A stretch of DNA of 64,000 nucleotides. It comes from Otis tarda (Eukaryota > Chordata > Aves > Otidiformes > Otididae). This document shows positions 13,401-58,235 of this stretch, piece by piece. The notes below the pieces were generated by a model that made no database searches, had not been told where the DNA came from, and worked only from the letters and a program-made list of their open reading frames with translations. Location: NCBI GenBank assembly GCA_026413225.1, contig CM048553.1, forward strand, positions 46,912,001-46,976,000, read 5' to 3'. Position numbers and translations under genes: made by a program. The number at the start of each line of letters is the position of its first letter. Position 1 is the stretch's first letter.

Positions 13401-15419
13401 TGAGCTACAAAGAGAAAGATTACAATTATTTATGAATTCCAGTACTTACAAATTTGCAAACTTTTAACAGAAATTATGCAAAATGCATGGTCAATGACTT
13501 GGCCTGAATGAAATGGCAAGACAGAAGAAAGGGTTCTTCTCAAGTGTTGGGGGTTTTTTGGTTTTTTTTTTTTGGGGGGGGGTGGTTTCTTTTTCAAATA
13601 CAGCCTTACAAGGATGCAAGTGACAGCCTACAAAATTGGAAGTCAGAGGTTCTGCTCCTACCTATAAGAACGACACCTCCATTCACTGCAGAGAAGTCAC
13701 AGATACTCAATTGGGCCTTCAGTGAAATGGAGATAGCATTTACCTCTCCTCCCTAAAGAGACATCATTAACAATTTCAAGGTATGCAGTAGATACTAACT
13801 TTAAAGCTTTCCAATTTGGAAGAAATTAAACAGAGCAGAGTTCAGAGTAGCCCATAATTGCATTTGTCCTTTGGTGAGCCGTATTTTGAACAATGTAAGC
13901 ATAGAGAAAGCTCTCCAATAACTGACAAATTCCAGTACCTAGCCCTGCTGTATGGTAGCCTGATCATCACATACATATGCTATGCTTAAGGGACTGCCTC
14001 TAGCAACTATTAAGTTTTAAAGAATGAATGTTGCAGTGGCAAAGAATCATAGAAATTAAACATTTCAATCACATGCATGTGTAAAAGAGAAGGACAACCT
14101 AGGTATGAAACATCTTGTCCATCATATTGCAATCAAGCTCAGTGATCATAATTTTCTCCAATGCTCTGTGCTAATCTACATGCCATCTTCTGGATCATTT
14201 TTAAGACCCATGCTGATGTAGTCCAATAAAAGATTAGACAACTATCAGAGAATCAAAATCAAGTGCACTTTTGCCCTCATGCCCCCCACGACATTTCCGT
14301 TCTCCCTGAGGTACTTAGGGCATAGTCTGTAATACAGTAACAAATATACTGCACAGACAAATATTGTGCCTAGCACAACAGATTTATATCTTTTGAAGCC
14401 TTGAAGTGCAACTGCAAGATAAACCAAGTAGTAAAAGCATAAATATGGCAACACTTTTGCAGATTTTACTATTAGCTACTCTCCTGAGGCCTCTCCTAAA
14501 GTCTCATCAATTGAAGCATGTACAAGGATCAGAGTACAGCTAAGGATTCAGTGGATGTTGTACATTTGCATCAGAAGGCAATTGAAAATTTACTGTTTCT
14601 CAGTGATGACTGCGGATAAAGCAGTCGAGGTCATGTTTACAAGGGAATTAATATACTAATTTGCTGATGCAAACAAACTTGGTGTTCTGTGCAACAACGG
14701 CTTTGGAGCCTGGGTGTAGCATCTCACTGGTGCAACGCCTTGCTCTCAGGGCGTTAATGGGAATCTCAGCTCAGCGTTACACTCTTCTCATGGATTTGCT
14801 TACCAGGCAACAGTCCAAGGCTTTTCAAACTTATTTCTTAAGCCATGTATGTGCTTGTGAACATTACTATTTGCTGCACAACTAAAGATAGATCAGATAA
14901 ATTGAGATTCATGAGTAGGCAATAAAACAATTGTGCGCATACTCCAGCAGAGCACACCAGGCAGGGCCAAGTACAGGTTTTTTCCGAGGGCAGCCAACTG
15001 TGGCCACAGGGTTTGCCTGCGCCAAAGGTCACCTTCGCCACCATCGCAAACTTTGACTCCTCCAGCCGCCCAAGGGACCAGCCCATCCCTTGATGGCGGC
15101 CATCCGCCAACACCAGAGCAAAGGGCCCCAGCTCTGCCCACCTGTCCTGCCAGGCAGCGAGCAAAGCCGCGGCCCCTCACCCTCGCCCCCACAGAGGCAC
15201 GGTGCGGGCCCACGCCAATGGCTCACGCCGACAGCCACGGAGGCCGCGGCTCGCCCCTCGCAGGCGGTCCCGGGGCCTTTACCTGTACTGCCTGACAGCC
15301 AGAGCCCCCGCGGGCTGCCGAGGGAAGCCGGGCAGGCGGCTGTACAGGTACCGCTCCAAGCTGCCCTCGTCGAAGCGGTGCTGCCGCCTCACCTCGCTGG
15401 TGCCCGGCTCCGCCGCCAT
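4438..15419 (-). CDS. ACAD11: Acyl-CoA dehydrogenase family member 11, exons 1-13 (3' part outside window)
   Basis: Fusion of an APH-like kinase and an acyl-CoA dehydrogenase; the pair is known to phosphorylate and then remove the hydroxyl of 4-hydroxy fatty acids. Exons, in transcript order: 15283-15419, 13305-13404, 12946-13071, 11994-12155, 11374-11538, 9651-9798, 8711-8832, 7546-7652, 7277-7400, 6458-6535, 5957-6095, 5736-5843, 4438-4536. They code 538 residues plus one base, against about 780 for the full human protein. The kinase catalytic loop HGDFRIDN is at 216-223 and the metal-binding DWE starts at D238. The linker is followed by the dehydrogenase half (from about 350), with the family signature [14 protein letters not shown] and then [10 protein letters not shown] at the last exon. 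All junctions are GT-AG and in frame. The start ATG (15417-15419) has G at -3 and +4. The catalytic base and the C-terminus lie beyond position 1. Confidence 0.97.
9008..9207 (+). mobile_element. CR1 LINE 3' fragment
   Basis: Typical CR1 3' end: GGCACAGGTTGCCCAGAGAG near 9033, then CAAGGCCAGGTTGGATGGGG, GGGGTTGGACTAGATGACCT, and the terminal ATTCTGTGATTCTATG. It is truncated at the 5' side, lies in the ACAD11 intron between exons 6 and 7, and is in the opposite orientation to that gene. The 63-residue frame across it is not a gene. Confidence 0.93.
10156..10197. repeat. 14-base minisatellite, three perfect copies
   Basis: The unit ACTGTTGCACAGAT occurs three times head to tail without a mismatch, just after a T-run and a CCAG. 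It lies in the ACAD11 intron between exons 5 and 6. Confidence 0.95.
13540..13590. repeat. T-run followed by G-run
   Basis: A G/T homopolymer block (GGGGG, T6, GG, T13, then about ten G) in ACAD11 intron 1, close to exon 2. It is low-complexity sequence, prone to length change and to sequencing error. Confidence 0.7.
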
Positions 15420-15813
15420 CCCCGCGCTACGCCAGCGGCGTACGGCCCGCACCCGCCCACCGGCGCCGGTACGCTACTGACGGAGCCGCCCCGCCCCGCC
15501 CGGCGTCGTCACGGCAACCGGAGGCGGCCTGGTCCGTCCGCGAAAGCGGTCCCCGGCACCGGGCTAGCGGGGCTCTCCGGCCTGGGTGGCTTCTCCTTGA
15601 GGAAAGAGGCTCTCGGGACGTGGCTGCCGCCCCGGCTGACACCTGCCCTCAGTCATCGCCGGAGCTCGCCCGCTGTCGGGCGGCAGGAGCCCCCCTCTGG
15701 AGATGGGAACGTTTCTCCGAGGAGCCGGCGAGAGCAGGGGACGGCGCTCCCTGCCGCTCCCGGAAGCCGCCCCGGACGGGGAGACGTGTCGCTGCTGTGT
15801 CGCCGACCCAGCC
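15420..15813. promoter_or_regulatory. Bidirectional promoter between ACAD11 and UBA5
   Basis: Only 394 bases separate the two divergent start codons, so both 5' UTRs and the shared core promoter must fit here unless extra upstream exons exist. Both starts carry an ATGGCGG context that resembles the YY1 site seen at many bidirectional promoters (GCCATGGCGG for UBA5, GGATGGCGG for ACAD11). The same head-to-head pair is known in mammals. Confidence 0.8.
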
Positions 15814-24547
<8,734 letters not shown>

Positions 24548-25709
24548 CAAAACAAATATTAAGTACAACTTTTGGGAGTTTGAATTGACTTTTTTTTTTT
24601 TCTTTTTATCTCTAACCTTTACATTTCTGATGAAATTGAACTGTTACAGGGGCAGGAAGGAAACAGACTTTATTTATATTCTGTTGTCTGTTCACCTTTT
24701 TAAGATAGGGAGTCATGCTGCTGTAAGCTCTAATTTCTCAGCATTGCTACTATCCAAATATTCAGAAGAAAATAAAAGGAGATGGATAAACTAACAAAAG
24801 CAGGCATAGCACATGACATGCAGTATCATGCAATGAGAACAGCACATATTATAGGACAAGTGAAAAATGAAATCTGCTGGAGTGGATTGAATAGGTCAAG
24901 GGCAGATGATCATGCCTCACTCATATTGCTGCTCCTGATTTTGCAGGCACTTGTACTCATCACTGTTCACTTATCTCTGTTCACTTGTCTGTAAATTTTT
25001 GGCATGGATCATGCTGTGGCTACTTTTTCTGAGTAAACAGAAGACTTCAGCCTTCTCATCTGCCTTAAATATCTCTGGATGGAATTCTTTTTAAACTTTC
25101 CTGTTTTATCCATGTTTTACTACTGCTTGTTCTTGAATAGCGGCCTATATGATTTGTATGTGATAATGCTTTGAGTATGCTGCAACAAGGTGAAGTCTTC
25201 TGTTAGCAGATAATTGTACTAGACTGGGTATTAGCATGTTACTATTTCAGTTGGCAGATGCTTTTCATGGCAAAATCTGTAAGAATTATCAGCAACATTG
25301 GAAATAACAGATTTTGTCTATCTCTGAAAATCTAAGTATTATATTTTGTTTGTTATTAAAAGTTTAGCTATAATTCTGATCATCATATTAAGGAATATAC
25401 TTAATCTGAGTTTGCATAGGAAAGCTTCTAAAATTAGATGCTCTAAACTTTGTTTAGTGTTGCAAATACCTTCAGTGGAGTAGCTGAGCTATTTGTCCTG
25501 TACATAATACTAGTACAGTAGTATTACCTTTTAAATTATCATGTGTTAAACTGACCTGTAAATGTACACATCCTGTAGGGCCAGTACCCTGCAGAACTGG
25601 AAGTATCAAATTTAAAGATTTTAACTACTCTGGGTGTCTGATCCAGAACTTGATCATTATTTATATTTAGCTTAGAAGAATGTAAATTTCAACCTTTGCA
25701 GTAATTTTG
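24548..25709 (+). other. UBA5 3' UTR and flank
   Basis: A/T-rich sequence after the UBA5 stop codon. An AATAAA signal at 24771-24776, 224 bases after the stop, is the best candidate for the mRNA end. Nothing else is recognisable up to the duplicated segment. The + strand frame at 24782-24994 has no similarity I recognise. Confidence 0.6.
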
Positions 25710-25923
25710 CAAAATGGTTCTTGTGTTCCTTTCAGACTTTCAACTTGTATATACAAGAATTTGAAACAATTAGAAAATACATTAAGATGATTCTATGTGC
25801 CAGTGGTTAAAATTACCTTAAAAGAAACAGCATCCAAAAAAAAAATCAGCTTTAAGGTTTTGAGTTTTTTAATTAAGACATTTACAACTATAATCTACTC
25901 TGACTATAAAACATAATGGAAAA
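25710..25923 (+). repeat. Direct duplication, copy 1
   Basis: About 214 bases that reappear at 26667-26880 in the same orientation. The first 120 bases match almost without change. The rest differs by small insertions and deletions, mainly in an A-run and a T-run, and a few substitutions. Copy 1 has the longer A-run. I recognise no known family. Confidence 0.92.
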
Positions 25924-26666
25924 CAAGTATTTCCAACTTGGGCTGTTCAGAAAACCATTCCACAGCATGATGCAGCCAACACAGAACCAACTAGTAATGG
26001 CAGTAGCATCATCCAATGAACATGTAAAAAGAAAGTCATATTGTGGAGGTGCTCCTGTTTCTTAGGGCAGCTGAATGAATACTTAGTTTTAAAAATGTTT
26101 GACTTCTAAGCAACGGTTACGTGCTTCAAAATCTGTTTCCTCCACAGCTGATATTAGATTATATTATATACATAAAAATCATCTCTGAAGCAAGCCAGGG
26201 AGGTTTGGGGTGGGTTTTGGGTGTAGTGCATTATACTGTAAAATGGAGGTGGTTTTTTAGGATTGAGTTCAGTTTTGGAGGAACCAGATTTTAGAAATGA
26301 ACCGTAAAGAGGGATGGGAAATAGAATGATGAGATCATTAAAAAGATACATACTTGAATCTGTGTCACTATGTCCACGTTAGCTTGCTCCAAGTGTCAAT
26401 TTAAGTGTTATTAACATTTCTTTGTGACTTTACCTTTCTGTTGGGAACAATAAATGTGAGCCACACAGCTGGCTCTGAAGATCCTGAGGCAAATGGTTGA
26501 CTCATTTCTACAACAGCTCTGTTAGTTCAGAGTCAAGACTATTTGGCTGGTAGGGCTGCTATCACATGATTGACAGCTTTACAAGAGGCAACTGTTTCCC
26601 ATTTTATTTCATGTACACTTTTATGAGCAAATTAATACATTTTTATATGCTTACTTACAGAGTATA
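25924..26666. other. Spacer between duplicated segments, no gene seen
   Basis: A/T-rich sequence with no recognisable exon or element. The - strand frame at 26154-26351 is short and without similarity. Confidence 0.5.
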
Positions 26667-26880
26667 CAAAATGGTTCTTGTGTTCCTTTCAGACTTTCAA
26701 CTTGTATATACAAGAATTTGAAACAATTAGAAAATACATTAAGATGATTCTATGTGCCAATGGTTAAAATTACTTTAAAATAAACAGCATCCAACAAAAG
26801 CAGCTTTAAGGTTTTGGTTTTTTTAATTAAAATGACATTTACAACTATAATCTACTCTGACTATAAAGCATAATGGAAAA
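26667..26880 (+). repeat. Direct duplication, copy 2
   Basis: Second copy of the segment at 25710-25923, start to start 957 bases apart. It ends at CATAATGGAAAA, where the two flanks diverge. It lies about 220 bases to the left of the solo LTR. Confidence 0.92.
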
Positions 26881-27099
26881 TTTACTTATTTTGTTACAAA
26901 CTAACAAGTTAAAGCATATTGCAATGGTTTAGTCCACCTTTGTTTATTTGGCAATCTTATAAAAGAAGCTTTCAGTTTTTACAGTGTATCATCATTAATG
27001 TTATTGAGATGTTGGTGTTCTGACTGTGTGATTAAATCTCCACTGAAACCGCTGACACTCTGTTTTGAGGTGGAGTTCTCCTACAAAGAAGTATTTGGC

Positions 27100-28248
27100 T
27101 GTCGTGGTTTTGTTAGTGAGGGGGGGCCTAAGGTGGTAGCTTCTGCAGGAAACTGCTAGAAGTCGCTCCCCTTTGTTTAGTGGACTCGGCCGGGCCTATG
27201 GCGGACCTGCTGCTGGCCAAGGTCGAGCGGATTGGTAGCAGAATGTCCCGTGATAACGCCTCTGCGATAACGTATTTAAGAAGGAAAACAGAGAAAAAAA
27301 GAGAGAAGAGAAGATGTGAAGAAGCTGAGCGGGGGCAGAGGCGCAGAGGGGGAGGCGCAGGCCTCCTGGGCCTTGCAGGCCTCACCCTCTGGCCTCTTGC
27401 CAGGCGGCCGACTGGGCCCGACTCGGCCCGGCCCGGCTGCAAGAAGTGGAGAGGAGATGAGAAGTGAATAAGATGTAAAAAAGATCCTGAGAGACATCTA
27501 CCACCCTGTTGTGAGTGAGGAACGGCTGCAGACGCCAAGGTCAGTTCAGAAAGGAGGGGAGGAGTAATGCGGCTCCTGGCCAAGATTCCCCTGCAGCCTG
27601 TGGTGACGACCATGGTGGAGCAGGTTGTCCCCCTGCAGCCCATGGAGGTCCACGGAGGAGCAGAGATCCACTTGGAGCCCGTGAAGGACCCCGTACCGGG
27701 GAGGTGGATGCCTGAAGGCGGCTGTGGCCCGTGGAGGGCCCGCTGGGACAGCTGTTCTGGAGAGACTGTACTCCGTGGAAGAGATGACCCACGCCGGAGC
27801 AGTTTCGTGAAGGACTGTGGCGTAGGGGTGGGACCCCACAACGGAGCAGGGGAGGAATGCGAGGAGTTCTTCCCCCGACCATGAAGCAGAAGCAGCGGCG
27901 TGAAACAACGTATGATGAACTGACTGCAACACCCATTCCCTCTTCCCCCCCTGTGCCGCTCGGGGGGGGAAGGTAGTAGAGATAATGTTAAGCTTGGGAA
28001 GAGGGAGGGGTGGATGGAGGTTATCTTGTTCCCTGTCTCATTATCCTGCTGTTTGTAGTAATAAATGAATAGTTTTTCCCAAGTCGAGTCTGTTTTGCCC
28101 GTGACGGTAACTTTAAGGATTTCTCCCTGTCCTTATCTCAAACCTCGAGCCGTTTTTCCTTATATTTTCTCTCCCTGTTCTCTCGGAGGGTGGGGGGAGT
28201 GAGAGAGAGACTGCGTAGTTTGGTCCTGATCAGGGCTGAACTACGACA
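27100..28248 (+). mobile_element. Solo LTR of an ERVL-like endogenous retrovirus
   Basis: The element starts TGTCGTGGTT and ends AACTACGACA, a near-perfect terminal inverted repeat with TG...CA ends. It is flanked on both sides by TTGGC (27095-27099 and 28249-28253), a perfect 5-base target-site duplication. A TATA-like TATTTAAG (27273-27280) and an AATAAA (28060-28065) set its sense as +. No gag, pol or env frame is present, so it is a solo LTR left by recombination between two LTRs. The G/C-rich interior contains imperfect repeats around GGAGCAG and CCCGTGGA. Composition and ends resemble long LTRs common in songbirds (recollection). Long open frames in it, including 237 residues on the - strand, are artefacts. 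Confidence 0.9.
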
Positions 28249-30179
28249 TTGGCATACACCAGATATACAAATCACTTTTTTTTTTTTTTAATGTCCATGA
28301 AGTACAACTAAAAATACATGAACAACTCTTAAGAGTGCTATGACCATAACTGCATAACGTTGCAGCCAACATGTGGCCCACAAGACCCTCCTCCCCCTCG
28401 TGATCCTGTTCTACTTCCTGTAGCAAGTTTTCTGTGGGTCGACAGGGTAAGGATGTTGCTTCCTCACCATCTTTGCTACTGGACCATGAGCGGTTTAGAT
28501 CTGCTACTTTTTAGGGACTGATTTTTCTGCCAAAAGCAACCATGGAGCTTATGAATAAGTTGGAGAGAAGTGAGTCAGCCAAGTGACTCAAGGAAGAACC
28601 ATAACAGTTCAGATTTGGAAAACACTAACTGGGAGAAGTCTGATATAACACTGAAGGTCTTGATAAGCTAGCAACATTAAGAAAAACTATTTAGGAGAGC
28701 AAGATAAATTATTATACACATTAAAATCAGAACAGAGGTGACAAGCTAGACCAGACTATCTGATAAGCCAGTTTTATGCATTCAGAAGAGGGAATTACCA
28801 GGTCTGAGAAGAGTAGGCAACCAAGACCTCTTGCTTTGAAAACCCATTTTCTGAAGTAAAAGGAAAACATCCAGAGAACTGTTAAAAAGTCTCAACTCTT
28901 GTTCCTGTATTGTAATACCTTCAAGAGCTATTTTTGATTTTTTTTTTTCAAGTAAATTTTAATCTTAGCACAAATATACAACCCAAATTTGATTTTTATC
29001 AGTTGTATACACTGTTTCTTTTGCCAAGTTACAGCCTCCCTAAAATATTAAATTCCCTCTAACCAGAATGAGGGTTGAAAGAGGTTTTATGTACTCTAAA
29101 AGGGAAAGCAACCTGTGGAAGGTAAGTATCCCTTCAAGGTAAAGGCCATTTACATTTTTCAAACTGGATCAAATAAATCTTTACATCAGTTGCCGCTGAA
29201 ACATTATAATGAAGTTTCAATTAATTTTTTTCATTTACATTCAATTTTTTTATAAAGGTGTCTTTTTAGTATGTATTTAAATTGATTCATGGATTTATGC
29301 ACTGAATGAGAACAGACTTCAAACGGATTCTTCCAGATGAGGGGGTATTAAGAAATTAAACAGGCAGGTAGATTTGATTAGCACCTCTTTATGTGATGGC
29401 AAACTATTTTGCATCACTAGGTTTTTCCAGCTAAGACAAACATTTTTGTATTTTAAGGCATTCAATGAGATTAAACAGTGAAAGTACTGCTAAAAGCTTA
29501 ACAGGGAATCAGGTCATAATCATCTTCATTTTGATTCCTCACTGGAAATATTTTTACTGAGCACAATTGAATCTGACAACAGCTTTAACTGAAGATTCAG
29601 ATATATTAGCTTCCCAAGAAAACCAATTATTTTTGCACAAGTCCCTTGAATTAAAGTATGCTTAAAGCTGAAATCTGCTTTATCTGCAGGTAAAACTTTG
29701 GGTGGAACACTATTTTTACTTTTTCAAAATTACCATCTCTAGAAAAAACTTTAAAAGCTTCTGAAAGGCAGAAATAATTGATGAAATAAAAATACACAAA
29801 TCCTCTAAGCCAGGCTATTACAAGATAGATATAACAACTATCCCACAGAGTATATACAATATGTTCAACTTAACTTGTTACAGTCTTGGCACTTGGACTA
29901 AGAGGTATCTAATCCATGGTTTTGGTATTAGCTATAACTTGAGCTAGTAACTAATATGAGTATCTATGTACAGTGAAAGAAGATCACTTCGTACCATACA
30001 GTCTGCAAAGTTAACAAGCAAGGATTTCAAGCTCAAACACTTGTTTCCCTATCATTCATCAAGACAAGGTGTCGGTACCAAAATAGTATATTATCCTAAG
30101 AAAAATAGATTTGTCTTAATAATTTTATATGTGCTTTAAAATAGCAATAGAGATTGGCTTTTCTTTGAGCGGGTTTATA
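28249..30179 (-). other. NPHP3 3' UTR and intergenic sequence
   Basis: Lies downstream of the NPHP3 stop codon on the - strand. I found no canonical AATAAA on that strand. ATTAAA variants occur at about 28287-28292, beside the LTR, and about 28957-28962. No other exon or element is recognisable. Confidence 0.5.
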
Positions 30180-55273
<25,094 letters not shown>

Positions 55274-55700
55274 GGCCGGGTTGAGGCTTTAACACCCAGT
55301 GGAGCAGCCGGTACCTCCAGCGGGCTGTGATGGCAGGGACATGCCCGAGGCGGAGCGTTCCCGGAGGCGGCAGCTCCCCGCCTCGCCGCGGCCAGCGCCC
55401 CTCACCGCTCCCCTGGCCCAGCCGAGCCGGAGGGCCCGCCGAGCCCGCGACCCATGGTCCGCTTCTTGCGTCGGCCGGATTTCTAAGGGAAGGCGGGAGG
55501 AAACCGCCCCGCCGGCCGCCTCCTTCCCTCTCCCCCTCCCACCCCGTCCCACGGCGGCTCCGTCCCGGGGAGCGGTGCTGGAGCGGCCCGGGAGGGGGAG
55601 CGCCAGCCGCCCCTCAAGGCCGAGGAAAGGCGGGGCCGTCACGGTGGGGAGCGGGAGGGGCCTGTCGGAGGCCGAAGAGGGGGGTTCTGCTTCTCTGAGG
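55274..55700 (-). promoter_or_regulatory. CpG-rich NPHP3 promoter and 5' UTR
   Basis: G/C- and CpG-dense sequence directly upstream of the NPHP3 start codon and continuous with G/C-rich exon 1. No TATA box is evident. Overlapping long frames on both strands come from the composition. The right limit is approximate, since G/C-richness fades towards about 55950. Confidence 0.75.
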
Positions 55701-57714
55701 AAAAATGGGTTCGTTTTGTTGTAGGTTTCTGCTTTTAGAAGCAGGAGCTAACAGTGGCACCATCTCAGCGTGTGCCGGGGAAACTTCAGCCCCGCCGGGC
55801 CCTGCTGCCTGGGAGGGCAGCGCCAGGAAAAAAAAAAAAAGTGTCCGTTTTCTCTTCAGAGAGCAGGGCCCGACAGGGTTCCTCACCTGCCCCGAAGCCC
55901 GCAGGCTGCCCCGCACCCCAGGCTGGTCTACACGTTTATAATGCTCGGTTCTCCTCGGCCAAACAGGGTGTAGGTTGTGCCACAACTTTTTTTTGTGTTT
56001 GTAGGGGCCTTGAAAAGGAGTTAACTCTCACCACCCTAAAATTGTGACCTTTGAGACCAGTTGACAGACTCTGAAGAAGAAGAACTGAGAAGAGATGGCA
56101 GTTGGTCCACCAAGAAGTGCTGGGTAATGGCACCATGTCGTGCCAAGTTCAGTGCCTGCACCTTCTGCTGCCCCTGGGCCTCGTCTGAAACTCAAGAATT
56201 ATCTGTTTGAAGACCTTCCCTTTCAGGAATAAGGCAGTTGTAGATTACCTACCCCTTAAATTATCTTAATGCTATTTCCCTCTCTGCCTCTTGAAAAAAA
56301 ATCCTGTCTAGTTCCTTCACCTGTCCTAGCAATTTCAGAGGAGGAGATCTCCGAGGCTGAGGAGAACATCTGTTTGTTCCCAATGTCAGATCCTGCCCTA
56401 CTGTTGGCATGACTAACAGAAATGTCGCTACTTTAAAGCAGAATTTGTCACATGAATGTGCCAGGTTTGTTAGCCATGACCGGGGGAGCCATTTCCTCTT
56501 AGCAGGAGGGGAAAAAATCTTAGAAATGTCTTTCCAATGATACATCTCTGAATTTCAAAATCTATTGGAGGAGAAAATTACTTTTGTGTACAACAGAGAA
56601 AAGGTATTGTTTCATTTCCCCAAGTAAAAACTCTGGGTTTTGGGAATATGTACTGTTTACTCTAACTTTACCCCTTTGTTTTCATGCAGAAAATATAATT
56701 TATTGTCTGAATATCATTTATGGTTACATTAGTGATCTATTCCAGTTAAACCCCATTTTAGTGAAAAAGGTAGATACTGAATACATGACAGTTGTGGGAA
56801 GAGGAAGGGTGCTACTATGTTTTCCCTAATATTGACAATAACATAGCCTGTACAGTATTAGGCAATTCAGCAAATGAGCCTGCAATTCTGTAACAAAGCA
56901 AGGCTCTTGGTTTCTTCATTTGCATGTTGGTATCAGACTGTTTCTCCACTTCACTGCTGTTTGAGCTCTGGGAATAATTAAAAATACATTTATGCTGATG
57001 CTTGAGCTGAATTGTTCTCGTATTCTGAGTTCGTGAAAGTCAAAATACCCAAGCTTTAAGCCTAGAATAAAAAGCTTAGTATTGTAAGAGCTCCTGGATT
57101 CCTTCTAATAATCCACTTGACATTAACAAATAGATTGGAAGAACTGTAAATGCTGTTTCTCTAATGCTGCCTTTGGGTGCATTACAGAATTTTTATGGAT
57201 AGCAGAGACCATATTAACACAACCCTTTCTAAACAGAAAAATTACATTGCTTCCCTATTGCTTCATGGATTGGTTTTCCTAATGTTTAGAGATTAGCATA
57301 GCTTGCTTCAACATCTAATTTGTAAACTAACAAAGATCGCTTTAAATCACAGATTAGGACAATTCAGAAAGAAATCCAAGTGTTCATTGCACAGATGTTG
57401 GAAACGGTATCTCAGAATATCTGAGAATGAGCTGCCTTAACTTTCAAAAATGAATTGACCTAGAAAATTGATTGCTGGGGAAAATACCATATCAAGTTAT
57501 TTAAAAATTGCCTTGTCATGTTACGTTACTTTTTAAAGCTTCAATTGGAGCAGCCCAATCCTTAATCCTTCAAGGACATTGTTGCTGGGTGAATTGTGCC
57601 ATTAAGTTCTTCACCAGCCAGTTAAGACATTTGGGATACTTGAGCGGCTTCATGTTTAACATTGCTATTATTTACCTAATTTAGAAAGGTTGTTAAGACA
57701 ATACATGTGTGAGA
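55701..57714. other. Intergenic, no gene seen
   Basis: The first 250 bases continue the NPHP3 CpG-rich flank and the rest is A/T-rich. I see no exon, repeat family or RNA gene. Open frames are below 100 residues except composition-driven ones at the left end. Confidence 0.5.
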
Positions 57715-58235
57715 TGTGGTAGGTTAACTCTGGCCAGCAAGTAGGCACTCACCAGTCGCTCATTCACTACTCCAACCCAGCGGGATGGGGAAGAGAATTG
57801 GAAGATCAAAACCAAGAAACACTTGTCAGTCAAGATAAAGACAGTTTAATTAGTGAAGGAAAGAGAGAAAAGCAGAAAAAGAAAAAGTGATACAGAAGTG
57901 GTCACTCACCACCAGCAGACCAATGCCCAGCCAATCTCTGGGGAACAGCTACTCTGGAAAGACTACTGCTGAGTTTTATATGGCATGGAATATGCCTTTG
58001 CCCACTTTGAGTCAGCTGTCCTGCCTGTGTCCCCTCCCAACCTTTTTCCCACCCCAGCCTAGTCGCTAGTGGGCAGCGTGAGAAGCAGAGAGTGCCTTGA
58101 TGTTGTTTAAGTGCTGCTCTGCAATAGCTAAAACATTGGTGTGTGATCAACACTGTTTTAGTCACAAATCTAAAACACAGCACCACGCCAGCTGCTATGA
58201 AGAAAATGAGCTCTATCTCAGCCAGACACAGTACA
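57715..58235 (-). mobile_element. ERV-type LTR, minus strand, about 520 bases
   Basis: Read on the - strand it starts TGTACTGTGTCTGGCTGAGA and ends TTAACCTACCACA. In between are a TATA box ATATAAAA (complement of 57974-57981) and an ATTAAA poly(A) signal (complement of 57845-57850), followed by AACTGTCTTTATCTTGACT. This order and wording match an LTR I recognise as abundant in songbird genomes. I could not find a clear target-site duplication, so it is probably old or internally deleted. No retroviral coding sequence adjoins it. Confidence 0.82.

Noticed and set aside
14041-14066. AGAATCATAGAAA, which resembles a reverse CR1 tail
   Set aside because: Only about a dozen bases match and no CR1 body is found next to it.
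27128-27841. 237-codon open frame on the - strand
   Set aside because: Lies wholly inside the solo LTR, opposite to its sense. G/C-rich composition keeps several frames open on both strands, and it has no retroviral or host protein similarity.
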